Assembly: GCA_947243795.1 (NCBI GenBank)
Contig: OX365937.1
Span: 62,001 to 126,000 of the forward strand
DNA from: Saccharomyces uvarum
Taxonomy: Eukaryota; Ascomycota; Saccharomycetes; Saccharomycetales; Saccharomycetaceae
Direction: 5' to 3'
DNA: 64,000 nt
Positions 38,566 to 49,019 of the stretch are shown one piece after another (position 1 is the first letter of the stretch; the number at the start of each line of letters is the position of its first letter). A program made the position numbers and the translations under genes. The notes beneath the pieces were generated by a model that was not told the origin of the DNA, made no database searches, and worked only from the letters and a program-made list of their open reading frames with translations.

Positions 38566-40215
38566 GTTGGAAGTTTTACTTGGTTAGTTGTTTTTCGACT
38601 GTTAAATTCTTGACAACTTCTGTTAATAAGATAGTAAAGTAAGAATAAAGAATATGTTTAAAAGAACGTTTGAGTCACAGATGTCTTTTTCTACTGTTTT
38701 GCCAAGAATATTTTTTTGTGTAAAAGCAGGAAACGATTGAAATCAAAGTGCCCTTCTTGCACAAAACTTGAAGTTGTTTTGTGGTTTTCAACACAGATCA
38801 TTTCTTATTCCCTTTTTTTTTTTTGTATTTTTTTGTATTTTTTGCTTGAGTACCTCTCTTCAAAAATGCTTGAAAGAAAGCCTGACAGTTTTTATATACT
38901 TAAAAATCCACCCAGCGCCAAGAAAACTAGCTAATGTTTAAGGAACAAGAACCTTGTGTATGAATAAGGAAATTTCAAGCTTACTTGGTTTTCTGCCCAA
39001 ACTGCAAATAAGGTGCGGGCACGGTAAAATGATAGTCTTGAAGAAGCAGTGAGTAAATTCTTTTGTCCAATCATCTCTATATTCCTCTGCAAAGTTGTCG
39101 CTAAAATATATGTGCTTCCTAAGTTAGATCCTTGCTGTCGTCCCATTTAGGCAAAATGTTTAAGATACCCACTTTACCGTTTACACAATGTGCGTGTTTT
39201 TCCGTATTCAGGAAAGCGCACCAAACTAGACTACAAGTTTGGTTTGAGTTAATTTTGAAATGGCGACAGATGCAAGGACATGAAAGATCAGAACCAACCG
39301 ACGGGACCCAATACAAGAAAAACACTCTAATGAGCAAGTGCAATAGTAAACAGTGATAAAAAAATGGCTTGAGTGAATTTACCGTTACGGACAAAACATG
39401 ATCTAACTAGCGTGCAAAGCCGCATACTGACTGGTTCAAAGTATGAACTCTGCTATTGAACCAGCCAAGAACAAAAGATAATAGCAGTGAACGAATATTC
39501 AGTATGCAAGAAGCATTAAAAAATATATATTTTCATAATTAAGCCCGTTAGTGTAAAGATAAATTTAGATTTCAAACCCCGGGAAGGGAAAAAAAAGACA
39601 GGCTTGCTATTGCAATTAGTGCAGGCATGTCCGACAGGTCCAGCACGCTGCTGTTGCTGCGACGGACCAAGCAAGAGTCAGTCAGTCTACTTTTTTATCA
39701 CTTTCCCTCCCCCTCCTTCCCAATAAGGAGAGCTTCACAGGCATATACACACTTCTCACTTTTATGAGAGAGGGGCTGAAATGGTAGTTATTAGGAGCAG
39801 CACGTACTAAATGGTTCTACTACTTCCTCTTTAGGAAAATTTACCAGACAAAAAAGGCTCATTTGTGCTTGCCGTCTACAGTGATAGATCGTCAGCTCAG
39901 CCCAATTTTCCAATTTCTTTACCGGATCGGGAAAAGTAATGATATTTGAACCTGCTTTTGCTAGGCGGAGGACCAAATTTCTTCGGCTAAATTTAGATTT
40001 CGGACAGAATAAGAAAGATCCCAAAAAAGGAATGGTTGGTGAAAAAAATATTAGACTAAATGAAAGCGAATCCTCGAGATATAAAAGCAAAGCTCGAACC
40101 TAATCAATATGGAGTTTTATTCCTTCATTGTTTTCGTATTTTATAATACAAAAAGAGAGCGTCAGAAAGAAAATCATATTCCTTTTCCTACACTAATAAA
40201 ACAATAATAATAAAA
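38566..40215. other. Long divergent intergenic region PIR5/HSP150
   Basis: 1650 bp, the longest gene-free stretch. Short frames (for example 39132-39356 and 39791-40090) have no recognisable product. Elements: a 9-bp inverted repeat CTGGTTCAA (39431-39439) / TTGAACCAG (39456-39464), a stress box CCCCT at 39710-39714, and T-runs near 38812-38840. HSP150 is heat- and stress-induced, so the stress box fits. No LTR or RNA gene seen. Confidence 0.55.
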
Positions 40216-41478
40216 ATGCAATATAAGAAGACTTTGGTCGCCTCTGCTTTGGCCGCTACTACATTGGCCGCATATGCTCCATCCGAGCCATGGTCCACTT
40301 TGACTCCAACAGGTACTTACAGTGGAGGTATCACCGACTACGTTTCCACCTTCGGTATTGCCGTTCAACCAATCTCCACCACATCCTCTGCCGCTACCAC
40401 AGCCTCCTCCAAGGCTAAGAGAGCTGCTTCCCAAATCAGTGACGGTCAAATCCAAGCCGCCACTTCCACCGCCTCTGTTTCTAAGAAGTCTAGCGCCGCT
40501 GCTGTATCTCAGATCACTGACGGTCAAGTTCAAGCTACCACCGCTACCACTTCAGCCAAGACCACTGCCGCTGCTGTATCTCAAATCGGTGACGGTCAAA
40601 TCCAAGCCACCACTACCACCACTTCAGCCAAGACCACTGCCGCTGCTGTTTCTCAAATCGGTGACGGCCAAATCCAAGCTACCACAACCACCACTTCAGC
40701 TAAGAGTACCGCTGCTGCCGTTTCTCAAATCGGTGACGGCCAAATCCAAGCTACTACCACTACTTTAGCTCCAAAGAGTACCGCTGCTGCTGTATCTCAA
40801 ATCGGTGACGGTCAAATCCAAGCCACCACTACCACCACTTCAGCCAAGACCACTGCCGCTGCTGTTTCTCAAATCGGTGACGGTCAAATCCAAGCTACCA
40901 CAACCACCACTTCAGCTAAGAGTACCGCTGCTGCCGTTTCTCAAATCGGTGACGGTCAAATCCAAGCCACCACATCCACTACTTCTGCCAAGTCTAGCGC
41001 CGCTGCTGTATCTCAGATCACTGACGGTCAAGTCCAAGCTTCCACCGCTACCACCAAAACATCTACCACTCAGGCTGCCAGCCAAGTAAGTGACGGTCAA
41101 GTCCAAGCCACCACCGGTACTTCCACCTCTGCTTCCGCTAACGCTTCTTCTACCTCCACTGACCCAGTCGATGCTGTTTCCTGTAAGAACTCAGGTACTT
41201 TGGAAATGAACTTGAGCGCCGGTATCTTAACTGACGGTAAGGGCAGAATCGGTTCCATTGTTGCCAACAGACAATTCCAATTCGACGGTCCACCACCACA
41301 AGCCGGTGCCATCTACGCTGCTGGTTGGTCCATCACCCCAGATGGTAACTTGGCTATCGGTGACAACGATGTCTTCTACCAATGTTTGTCTGGTACCTTC
41401 TACAACTTGTACGACGAACACATTGGCTCTCAATGTACCGCAGTCCACCTAGAAGCTATTGATTTGATAGACTGTTAA
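40216..41478 (+). CDS. HSP150: Heat-shock-induced PIR cell-wall protein Hsp150/Pir2
   Basis: A 420-residue secreted, O-mannosylated PIR protein (S. cerevisiae YJL159W, about 413). It has a signal peptide (about 1-18), the [10 protein letters not shown] block, a Kex2 cleavage site KR at residues 71-72 that separates subunits I and II, ten PIR motifs of the type SQIGDGQIQ, and a C-terminal domain with the four-cysteine pattern ([29 protein letters not shown]). Its role is cell-wall stability through glucan linkage and stress response. The repeat unit here is 24 residues against the 19 I recall for S. cerevisiae. Codon use is strongly biased to highly expressed codons. Confidence 0.98.
   Translation: MQYKKTLVASALAATTLAAYAPSEPWSTLTPTGTYSGGITDYVSTFGIAVQPISTTSSAATTASSKAKRAASQISDGQIQAATSTASVSKKSSAAAVSQITDGQVQATTATTSAKTTAAAVSQIGDGQIQATTTTTSAKTTAAAVSQIGDGQIQATTTTTSAKSTAAAVSQIGDGQIQATTTTLAPKSTAAAVSQIGDGQIQATTTTTSAKTTAAAVSQIGDGQIQATTTTTSAKSTAAAVSQIGDGQIQATTSTTSAKSSAAAVSQITDGQVQASTATTKTSTTQAASQVSDGQVQATTGTSTSASANASSTSTDPVDAVSCKNSGTLEMNLSAGILTDGKGRIGSIVANRQFQFDGPPPQAGAIYAAGWSITPDGNLAIGDNDVFYQCLSGTFYNLYDEHIGSQCTAVHLEAIDLIDC
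40429..41106 (+). repeat. Tandem 72-bp PIR repeats in HSP150
   Basis: Ten SQ(I/V)xDGQxQ motifs start at 40429, 40507, 40579, 40651, 40723, 40795, 40867, 40939, 41011 and 41080. The spacing is 78, then seven times 72, then 69 bp. Units 3-4 (40579-40722) and 6-7 (40795-40938) are near-identical pairs, 216 bp apart. Confidence 0.95.
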
Positions 41479-42052
41479 ACGAAAAACCATCAATTTAATT
41501 ATGATGACGTTTTTTTTTGCATTGATTAGAAAGGAAGAGAAACACCATCCTTTTCTACCACTACTCTAGTCGCATCCATTCCTTTGCATTTATCTTTCCC
41601 ACGGTTGGCGTGGCTTTTTCCCCGAAGCTTACGGTAATTCATATTTGATGTTCCCCCCTCATAGTTAGTTCGTTTGGCAATGCTAATTTCTTTATTGCCA
41701 TATATAATTTTTATAAAATGTTTTCTTTATAACTAATTTTTCTGTATATCATAAATAAGTAATCTTATAAAATGTTGAAAGACTTTTAAAAATAGTACAC
41801 AATCAAAATGCACGACATGCGAACACAGAGTAAACCATTCCCTAAAGTATATATTAAAGGTCGTCTATATACGACTAAACTTATTTAAAGATCTTATCTA
41901 AGTAAAAGAAGAAACCTTCTTCAGAGAACCTTGAAAATGTAATATACAAATCTTTCATACCAAATTTTTTTTAAGAATCATTATCCTTTTCTCTCTCTCT
42001 CCATATCTTTTCCCTTATAAAAAAAGCACAACACGTTAATTAGTGTGGCTGT
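41479..42052. other. Convergent 3' region HSP150/CIS3
   Basis: 574 bp of AT-rich sequence between two stop codons, with TATATA-type 3'-end signals. No gene seen. Confidence 0.6.
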
Positions 42053-42721
42053 TTAACAGTCGACCAAAGAAACAGCTTCCAAATGAATGGCGCTACATTG
42101 TTCGGCGACGTTTTCGTCGTATAAGTTGTAGAAGTTACCAGACAAACATTGGTAGAAGACATCGTTGTCACCAATAGCCAAGTAACCATCTTCGGTGATG
42201 GACCAACCAGCAGCGTAGATGGCACCGGCTTGTGGTGGTGGACCGTCGAATTGGAATTGTCTGTTGGAAACGATGGAACCGATTCTGCCCTTGGCGTCGG
42301 TCAAGACACCATCCTTCAAGACCAACTCTAAAGTACCTGAGTTCTTACAAGAGCTGTCCTTCAAAGATGGAGTGGCAGCACAAGAAGCAGAGGAGGAGGA
42401 TTTAGAGGCAGCGGAGGAAGATGACTTCACGGAGCTAGTTGTGGCAGCGGTGGTGGTTGCAACAGAGGAAGCAGCAGAAGCTTGAGTGGCTTGGACTTGA
42501 CCATCACCGATTTGGGAGATAACGTCTCTCTTGGCTTTAGCAGAAGAAGAGACGGCTTGAACGGCAATACCGAAAGTAGAAGTGTATTGGGTGGCACCAC
42601 AGGACATGGTGGCGGTTGGAGTCAAAGTGGACCATGGTTCACCTGGGGTGTAACCTTCAGCGGAGGCGGTGGCAGATAGGGCAGCGACGGAGGCAGCTAG
42701 GGCGACGTTCTTGAATTGCAT
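42053..42721 (-). CDS. CIS3: PIR-family cell-wall protein Cis3/Pir4
   Basis: The ATG at 42721 gives 222 residues (S. cerevisiae YJL158C, 227); further upstream the frame stays open for 34 codons but into promoter sequence and only the first of these beginning at 42823 could serve, which I reject. Parts: signal peptide (about 1-20), EPWSTLTPT block, Kex2 site KR near residue 65, a single PIR motif SQIGDGQVQ, a Ser/Ala-rich linker, and the four-cysteine C-terminal domain that is nearly identical to that of S. cerevisiae. A single repeat is normal for Cis3. Role: cell-wall glucan-linked mannoprotein. Confidence 0.97.
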   Translation of the reverse strand: MQFKNVALAASVAALSATASAEGYTPGEPWSTLTPTATMSCGATQYTSTFGIAVQAVSSSAKAKRDVISQIGDGQVQATQASAASSVATTTAATTSSVKSSSSAASKSSSSASCAATPSLKDSSCKNSGTLELVLKDGVLTDAKGRIGSIVSNRQFQFDGPPPQAGAIYAAGWSITEDGYLAIGDNDVFYQCLSGNFYNLYDENVAEQCSAIHLEAVSLVDC

Positions 42722-43551
42722 ATTAGATGTAAGTTTAGCGAGTGAAATAGTTTTTATGTGTCTTGTTTGTTTTACACTTTCTACTAACAAGGAAAGGAAG
42801 CAAAGAACAAGATAAACCCGCAACAGGTTAGATTGACACTCTTTGTTGAATACTTATATACCGACTGTTTGGAGATGAAACCTTCGAGAATTTTTCACCC
42901 ACTGTCTCTCTGAGCTTGTTTCTTATTTTGTTTTTGTTTATGGACGTTTAGCTCGAACCGGCGCGAATTTTTTTGGCGCCCGACACGCAGGCCCGTTTCT
43001 TTTGGGTGACCGTGTCTCGACCGCAGCAAAAGAGGGAAAAAGGAAAAAAGCGAAAGAGCAGGCGTCGGAACTGGCCGGCTAAAACCGTACGGAATGCAAA
43101 AGAGCTAAGTCAGGCACCGCGGATGGACGCGGGTTGCCCTTTTTGTACGAGCCGCTGATTTGCGGCACAAACGACCTCCACGGGAGCGAGCACGTGATCG
43201 TCGGGCATCGCTGTTGTGGAGGGGTGTACTATTCGGGCCCGGGTGGAGTTACCCAGGTCCGACTTCCTTTTTCTGATTTGGGAAAAACCCATCAAGGAGA
43301 ACAGTTCTCGTTTCGGGAAATACGTAAACAACGCCAAACGAAAAAAAACCAAATATACCGAGACTTCATTACTGCCAAACAGATCCTCGTAGGCAAAATT
43401 AGAGTTTACTCAATTTCTATTTATACTGGCTGGTATTTACGACGCATTTTATCTATTCAGTCATTACATAGTGTGGACGTGGTGAAACGAAAGAGACAGA
43501 AAAAAAAGACAGACGGGCGTTGTCGTCCCACCCCACCCCTTTCAACCTTTA
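42722..43551. other. Intergenic region CIS3 promoter and FAR1 3' flank
   Basis: 830 bp, unusually GC-rich for a yeast intergenic region between about 42950 and 43260. A CACGTG box lies at 43191-43196. The open frame at 43134-43631 overlaps the FAR1 end and has no recognisable product. Confidence 0.5.
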
Positions 43552-46056
43552 CTATAAGTCTGGTAATTCAAGGGTCTTGCAAATTCTTTGCTGTTTCGCG
43601 ACATCAAACCATTCCAACTCTACCAAGTTAGAATGCGGGTGCTTATCTTGAACCAGGCGCGTTTGCAGTTCACCCGCTGCCATGTCTCCCAAATACATTT
43701 TCTTGGATGTGGATTCTGGTAGACACAAAGTCACGTCTAGATAGCATTTACTATGCAATTCTTCTAGGAACTGTTGTATGCCGGCATTAGTCGGGGTCAT
43801 GCGATGTTGTGAAATTTCGTATTTTAAATCGTTAGACAACATGTCGAGGGTATGCATCAACTTATGGTCATGACCCATTCCATTAACTTCCTTGTTATTG
43901 AGAACCAGAATTTGTTTGGCGTATTCAATCTTAGGGTGGTCGTTCGTATCCACGTACGCACTCGTGGAGGCTAGCCTGACACAAGTCTGTAGCGTGACTC
44001 TATATTCTTGTTCTTCATCTTGGAACACGTAAGGACGAACGACTTCCAAATTTTCCAAGAAGGTTTCCCATCCGTCCCATTTTTTGTTTATCATTCCCAT
44101 AAAAGTACCAAATGGGCCCGCCTGGCCGTTACCGTCTCTTCCAGTCAACACTATACCTAGTAAGTCGTCAACGTCCAGTTCATTCAAGATTTGGTTGATG
44201 GCACCCAAGACTCTCTCGCGGTACCCTTCTCCGCCAGCGTGTGACACGTTCAAGCACACTATAAGCTTCAATGGCGTTTCCTTTTGCGATTTTTTCCATG
44301 GTAATTGAAGGTTATTAGACTGCGCTGCCACCATACCGGGAGGCGCTCTCAATGCGCATATTATGTTCTCACGAAGAAGCTCCTCTACTGTCGTGACAAC
44401 TTCACATAATGGTAGTCCCTCCAGCGAGGCATTTTCCAAGCAATATTTCCATTTCGAAAGTAACCATTTTCCGCAATTTTCACCAAATCTCAAGTATATT
44501 TCAGGTATATTGGTGCTTTTCAAATTACAAAGTAACACCTTCTCGTTGAATTTGATCACCTGGCTAAACTGGTCCCGGGGAATCTTACCCAAGATTTTCA
44601 TGTCCTCATAATCAAATAAAACCAAGAATTTGGTGAATAGGATGGCAACGTTATTGTCTATCCATTGCTCACCGTCATCAGAATACATTATTTTGTCAAA
44701 CAAGATCAAACCGCCGAATTGTTTATCTTTGTCTACGTTAGCTTCGATATATTGGTCAATGCTCTCCTTCCAAAGTTTTCCTCTTTCTTCTGGCTCTTGG
44801 CCGTTCATATAGTCCACATCTTGTAAAATCTCCAAATCATTATTAGCATTATCGTTAAGATCCGTTTCTGGGAACTTTACGTTGACTTCCAGATCCGCCT
44901 TTTCTGTTGTACTAAACCATGCTTCAGCCGCGCATTCGTCTGTCTCATCATGATCATCCCATTCATCACCGCCCAGGCTGAGAGGTTCAGTAAAAATTGG
45001 TTCAGTGATGAACGGCGAGCTCAATAATGGGCTATCCAAGTAACTAGCAGCTCCAAATCGTTCACTATTTGATAATTGCGGCGTTCTGAATCCATCACAT
45101 GAAACATCTGCTGTACGAATCAATTGTTCCCGTGGAGTAAACTGAGGTACCCCACCACCAGTAACGCTCCTCGCGGATTTCAAATCAATCCATTGCTCTT
45201 GCATGTCCGATGATGGGCTATTATCACGAGCGCCTGCGCCCGTTAAGAGTTTAGATACCATTTCTGGAACAATATCTTTATCCTTTGGCTTACTAATTTC
45301 ACCGCATATTTTACATTCAGGAAACTTGCCTTGGAAATATAAGGTTTCAAACAATACCAAATAACAATTATAATGACTGGTGTGTGAACATGTAGATTCC
45401 ACAACCTTTTCGCCGGTAAATGTAGAACTAATGTTCTCCTCACAGATCAAGCACTTCTCACCTACGTATCTTTTTGGACCAGATTGTGAATTGCACTTCT
45501 TTATACTTCTTGCCAAATTCATCATGAATGTTGGTGAATCTTCTTCATAATATGAATCTCCATCGATGCAGTAATCTTCATCTACAACCATCAAATTGAC
45601 ATCTGAAAAATTATCACACATGGTAGTAGAATCAGAAATCGATTCTCGGAGTAAACTACTTGTCAAATTTGTGCCTTTTATGTTGAATTTATTGCTGCAT
45701 ACGATATTCACTGGTGAGTGTAAAGCAGTCAATTGACCTGTTTTTGAAAGACTAGATGCTACCGATCCCGCTGTCCTCTTCAAACTAGATGGGGGGGATA
45801 TTGGCTTAGAAAGATTAAGTGGTTTAGGTATATTGCTTCTTTTGGACATCATTAGACCAAAACTCGGGGTAAACTGACTATCTTCCACATCTGCAAACCT
45901 GGGTTCTTGTTGCTTTTTAAGATCGGGCGTCTTTCTGAAAACTCTGCCAGACAAACTTCTTAAAAATTTCTTAGGTGGTGATCTTTCGATATCACGATCA
46001 CCACTTGGTGGAGTGTGTAATTTTTTTTCAAATGTGAATCTTGTTGGCGTTTTCAT
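43552..46056 (-). CDS. FAR1: Cyclin-dependent kinase inhibitor and polarity scaffold Far1
   Basis: I use the ATG at 46056 because the chain then begins MKTPTR, as in S. cerevisiae Far1 (YJL157C, 830 residues); it gives 834. An in-frame ATG at 46110 would add 18 residues. Far1 arrests cells in G1 by blocking Cln-Cdc28 after pheromone and links Gbetagamma to Cdc24 for chemotropic growth. Parts: Ser/Thr-Pro-rich N-terminus with a basic membrane-binding stretch; RING-H2 domain at about 199-250 (CLICEE, CSHTSHYNCY, CKIC); PH domain at about 445-560; and a Ste5-like von Willebrand-type domain from about 598. S/T-P sites near the N-terminus fit Cdk-driven destruction. Confidence 0.97.
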   Translation of the reverse strand: MKTPTRFTFEKKLHTPPSGDRDIERSPPKKFLRSLSGRVFRKTPDLKKQQEPRFADVEDSQFTPSFGLMMSKRSNIPKPLNLSKPISPPSSLKRTAGSVASSLSKTGQLTALHSPVNIVCSNKFNIKGTNLTSSLLRESISDSTTMCDNFSDVNLMVVDEDYCIDGDSYYEEDSPTFMMNLARSIKKCNSQSGPKRYVGEKCLICEENISSTFTGEKVVESTCSHTSHYNCYLVLFETLYFQGKFPECKICGEISKPKDKDIVPEMVSKLLTGAGARDNSPSSDMQEQWIDLKSARSVTGGGVPQFTPREQLIRTADVSCDGFRTPQLSNSERFGAASYLDSPLLSSPFITEPIFTEPLSLGGDEWDDHDETDECAAEAWFSTTEKADLEVNVKFPETDLNDNANNDLEILQDVDYMNGQEPEERGKLWKESIDQYIEANVDKDKQFGGLILFDKIMYSDDGEQWIDNNVAILFTKFLVLFDYEDMKILGKIPRDQFSQVIKFNEKVLLCNLKSTNIPEIYLRFGENCGKWLLSKWKYCLENASLEGLPLCEVVTTVEELLRENIICALRAPPGMVAAQSNNLQLPWKKSQKETPLKLIVCLNVSHAGGEGYRERVLGAINQILNELDVDDLLGIVLTGRDGNGQAGPFGTFMGMINKKWDGWETFLENLEVVRPYVFQDEEQEYRVTLQTCVRLASTSAYVDTNDHPKIEYAKQILVLNNKEVNGMGHDHKLMHTLDMLSNDLKYEISQHRMTPTNAGIQQFLEELHSKCYLDVTLCLPESTSKKMYLGDMAAGELQTRLVQDKHPHSNLVELEWFDVAKQQRICKTLELPDL

Positions 46057-46595
46057 TAATATAGTGTGTTCCTTTACGTTCGCCGAGTTATTTATAGGCT
46101 TTAGAGACATTCGTTATTAAGAAGAACTAAATGAGAGACATAAAAGCAAAGCTGTGGGAACCACAAATTCTTTAACCAATAATTTAATATACGTCCTCGA
46201 GCCAAGAGAACAAAAAGAGATAATTCCATTTCCTTTTAATAATCTGAATATATTATATATACTATGAAGCAAGATACCTTCCCATTTGAAACTTCTTCGA
46301 AGCCATCGCATTGCCTATTTCCTTTTCGGGTATTTTCCGTGGAATGACCGCATGTAGAAAATCACATCGCAGAAAAAAGTTAGACATACAAACAAATGAA
46401 AGTTGCATTATGAAACGGTTGTGTCCCATTTGCTTGCCTGACAAACCAAAAGAGGAAACTGACATACATAAATTATTTCCTCACTAGGAAATTAGAACAA
46501 CAAATTGAAAAAGCATTTTCGTTTCCTCCCACAGTGGTAAAAGTAAGAGGGTTCTCTTTTTGCCCTGAAAACATGGACCGCTTTAGATAAGAAAA
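46057..46595. other. FAR1 promoter region and SSY5 3' flank
   Basis: 539 bp. Contains two TGAAAC pheromone-type cores (46287-46292; 46411-46416, the latter as ATGAAAC) and an Mcm1 dyad listed separately. Confidence 0.6.
46476..46491. promoter_or_regulatory. Mcm1 dyad upstream of FAR1
   Basis: TTTCC, six bases, GGAAA: a fully symmetric Mcm1 P-box of the early-cell-cycle-box type, 420-435 bp upstream of FAR1. FAR1 in S. cerevisiae is transcribed in G2/M in an Mcm1-dependent way, and pheromone induction uses Ste12 at TGAAAC cores, two of which are near. Confidence 0.7.
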
Positions 46596-48695
46596 TCATC
46601 CATCTAATTGTGGGTCGATATCCCATTGAATTTTGGTCACTGCATGTAATCTTTCCAAGATGTCACCTATAGGTGTGAATAATCCAAATTGTCTCTGTTC
46701 ACCATCATATGAATGCAACATACCTACAATTCCTAGACCGGGTCGATCTTCCAACTTGGTTAAAATCCATGCACCGGAATCTCCCGCACTTGCAAATAAT
46801 GGAGTTGGAGATGCAACAACAAATTCGCTACTTTGCAATTTTCCGTCCGCCCAATAAACCAATTTCGTAGAATTCAGTTGGCCGGAAGTGTAATGTGTGG
46901 AAGCACCTATTTTGAATACTTTCATACCAGGCTTCATTTTGAAAATTTTTCGTTTGACATGTAAATTTTGAAATCTCAAAGTTGGGTCAGGCAAGGAACT
47001 CGATTCATTACCTAGACTATTTTGACATTTAAATGACGAATTCACTTTGATGATAGCAAAATCTGATAATCGGTGATCAACGATGGCTCTTTCGCCCCAA
47101 ACAACGCGCCCAAACTTGTTTGATTTCTGCCATTTTAGATTCTGATCTATTCTTTGCACTTCTTCCAAGAAGGAGGTTTTTTCTACCGAATCATCAGGGT
47201 ATCTATCGGATTCTTTTGTTAAAGCCTTCTTATATGAAGTCTGTAAAACATTAGAAGGTACCGATACGTTTGGATAATCCTGCTTTTCCGACAACACAAC
47301 ATGGGCGCACGTAATGGCGAACGAGCAGTTTGCAAACTGAGAGAATTTCGTATCAATCCCAGTCTGTGGAAAAAGATAACCTCCTAACGTCCCTGTTACT
47401 TTTGTGCTTGTCTCAGTAGATAGAGACATGGAAATAGGCAATTCCAGTGGATTTTCAGAAACTGCGTATGGGGGCGAAAACTGGAACTTGACGGGTGCCA
47501 TCGGGCCAACATCCGGTTCTGTATGAGATGGAATTCTTCCTACTGCTGATGCAGCCTTTTTGATATAATCTTTAACACAGTACAAGTGTACGTCTGGGAA
47601 CAACGAGTAGAGGACTTTAATCATTTCGTAGTGCTCATGTTGTAAATTAGGCAAACCGAACATTATCGTGAGGATGGAACTTTTGGGGGTTATCCCTCTT
47701 AATATAGGTGCTATAAAAGCACCTTCTTGATCGGAAATTATAGAAGAGTCCATCTTGGCCAACTCATTCAAAATTAAATCTAATTTATCCATACTTGGCA
47801 AGTTGCAATGACCATCAATACAGAAAATTGACAAGCACGGCAGAACTCCAGACTCCAATATAAAATCTTCATCGGTAATCAAGTTTAATTTCTTCAAAAA
47901 AAAGTAAAATCTTCGTAATAAAATCGACCTCGAATTGGAAAATGCATCAGACACTAACAAGTTATCCAAAAAATGTAGAACAATTTTATTAATTTTTCGT
48001 AATGCGGACGATTTTTCAACGCCTATCCTATATGGAATCCTATCTTTTATCGTTGGTAAAAATTCTTTAAAATACTCGATGGCTTCAATGACTGCTCTTG
48101 AGATACTGATGACGTCTTGATGAATATCATCCATTATGTCCACTAAGTTGTCCTCCAGCTCCGACAGGCTTTTATGAACATTATCTAAGGTTATAGCTCT
48201 TCTTGAACTAAAAGTATTTTCCCGCACACTGCCTGAGGTAGCTAATATTGCAGGAGCCAGAGGATTAACATCTGAAGTTTTCTGTTCGTCCTGAGATTCC
48301 TCTTCTTTAACGGGATTCAAAAAGCTAACTGCCCTTAATGGTTTCCCGACATCCACAAATCCCTGTAAGTTCTTGGTATTCTTAGATCCGCTGTTCCCAC
48401 TACCATGACTACGGATCCCTGATGTGGCTATACTGGAAGAGGCCCCCGTTCCAGAAGTTAACCTGCTTCTGGAAAATATAGACGACGATTGTATAGATGA
48501 GTCGAAAGTCGTGGACGCACCATCACTGGTCGCATTTGCAGCGGGAATATCACCATACTTAGCATCTAATGCTTCCTCATTTCCGGATAGATAACTGGAT
48601 GAACTTTCAGTTGCGTTTTCTTCAGTGTCTGCAGGCAAATCTGTATTGTCTTTCTCTTTCTCTTTCTTCTTGTTCAAAGCAAAAAATCTAGCCAT
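46596..48695 (-). CDS. SSY5: SPS-sensor endoprotease Ssy5
   Basis: A 699-residue chymotrypsin-like serine protease, equal in length to S. cerevisiae Ssy5 (YJL156C). In the SPS sensor (Ssy1-Ptr3-Ssy5) extracellular amino acids trigger it to cut the latent factors Stp1 and Stp2, switching on permease genes. The N-terminal prodomain (about 1-380) is self-cleaved and stays bound as an inhibitor. The catalytic triad is visible at the same positions as in S. cerevisiae: His465 (TCAHVVLS), Asp545 (DFAIIKV) and Ser640 (GDSGAW). The first 150 residues are Ser-rich and variable. All triad codons are intact, so it should be active. Confidence 0.98.
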   Translation of the reverse strand: MARFFALNKKKEKEKDNTDLPADTEENATESSSSYLSGNEEALDAKYGDIPAANATSDGASTTFDSSIQSSSIFSRSRLTSGTGASSSIATSGIRSHGSGNSGSKNTKNLQGFVDVGKPLRAVSFLNPVKEEESQDEQKTSDVNPLAPAILATSGSVRENTFSSRRAITLDNVHKSLSELEDNLVDIMDDIHQDVISISRAVIEAIEYFKEFLPTIKDRIPYRIGVEKSSALRKINKIVLHFLDNLLVSDAFSNSRSILLRRFYFFLKKLNLITDEDFILESGVLPCLSIFCIDGHCNLPSMDKLDLILNELAKMDSSIISDQEGAFIAPILRGITPKSSILTIMFGLPNLQHEHYEMIKVLYSLFPDVHLYCVKDYIKKAASAVGRIPSHTEPDVGPMAPVKFQFSPPYAVSENPLELPISMSLSTETSTKVTGTLGGYLFPQTGIDTKFSQFANCSFAITCAHVVLSEKQDYPNVSVPSNVLQTSYKKALTKESDRYPDDSVEKTSFLEEVQRIDQNLKWQKSNKFGRVVWGERAIVDHRLSDFAIIKVNSSFKCQNSLGNESSSLPDPTLRFQNLHVKRKIFKMKPGMKVFKIGASTHYTSGQLNSTKLVYWADGKLQSSEFVVASPTPLFASAGDSGAWILTKLEDRPGLGIVGMLHSYDGEQRQFGLFTPIGDILERLHAVTKIQWDIDPQLDG

Positions 48696-49019
48696 TAGTA
48701 TATCGAGTCATACACCGGTAGTTAAAAAAAGCCGAGAGAAATAAGAATATCACGAGCGTTTATAGAATATCTATTGCTTGCTTTACCTTTTGCGTGCTGT
48801 ATGGTCGCAATTTCGAGTCTTTCAATTTTTTCGCTGAAAAACAATTCTACCGCGGCGTTTTTCCAAAACACTTATAATTAGTTTGGGAGATCCTTACAAA
48901 GAATAATGCTATAGATGTAAATACAAAATCATCAATGCTATGTTCCATGGTTTTTTTGTATTTCAAGTTGCATCTACTAGTAGTAGAAACACTTGAGCAT
49001 AGAAAACGTGGAAAAAACT
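48696..49019. other. SSY5 promoter and FBP26 3' flank
   Basis: 324 bp with no gene, repeat or clear site seen. Confidence 0.5.

Noticed and set aside
39540-39590. A stretch resembling a tRNA 3' half (TTTCAAACCCCGGG)
   Set aside because: No complete cloverleaf can be drawn and the A-box-like part lacks the final G; only about 40 bases resemble a tRNA.
40322-41106. Long overlapping frames inside HSP150 on both strands, with Leu/Pro-rich or Gly-rich repeats
   Set aside because: Alternate readings of the 72-bp repeat array; the PIR frame has the signal peptide, motifs and biased codons.
43134-43631. 165-codon open frame upstream of CIS3 overlapping the FAR1 end
   Set aside because: No domain, mixed composition, and its end is antisense to the well-supported FAR1 coding region.
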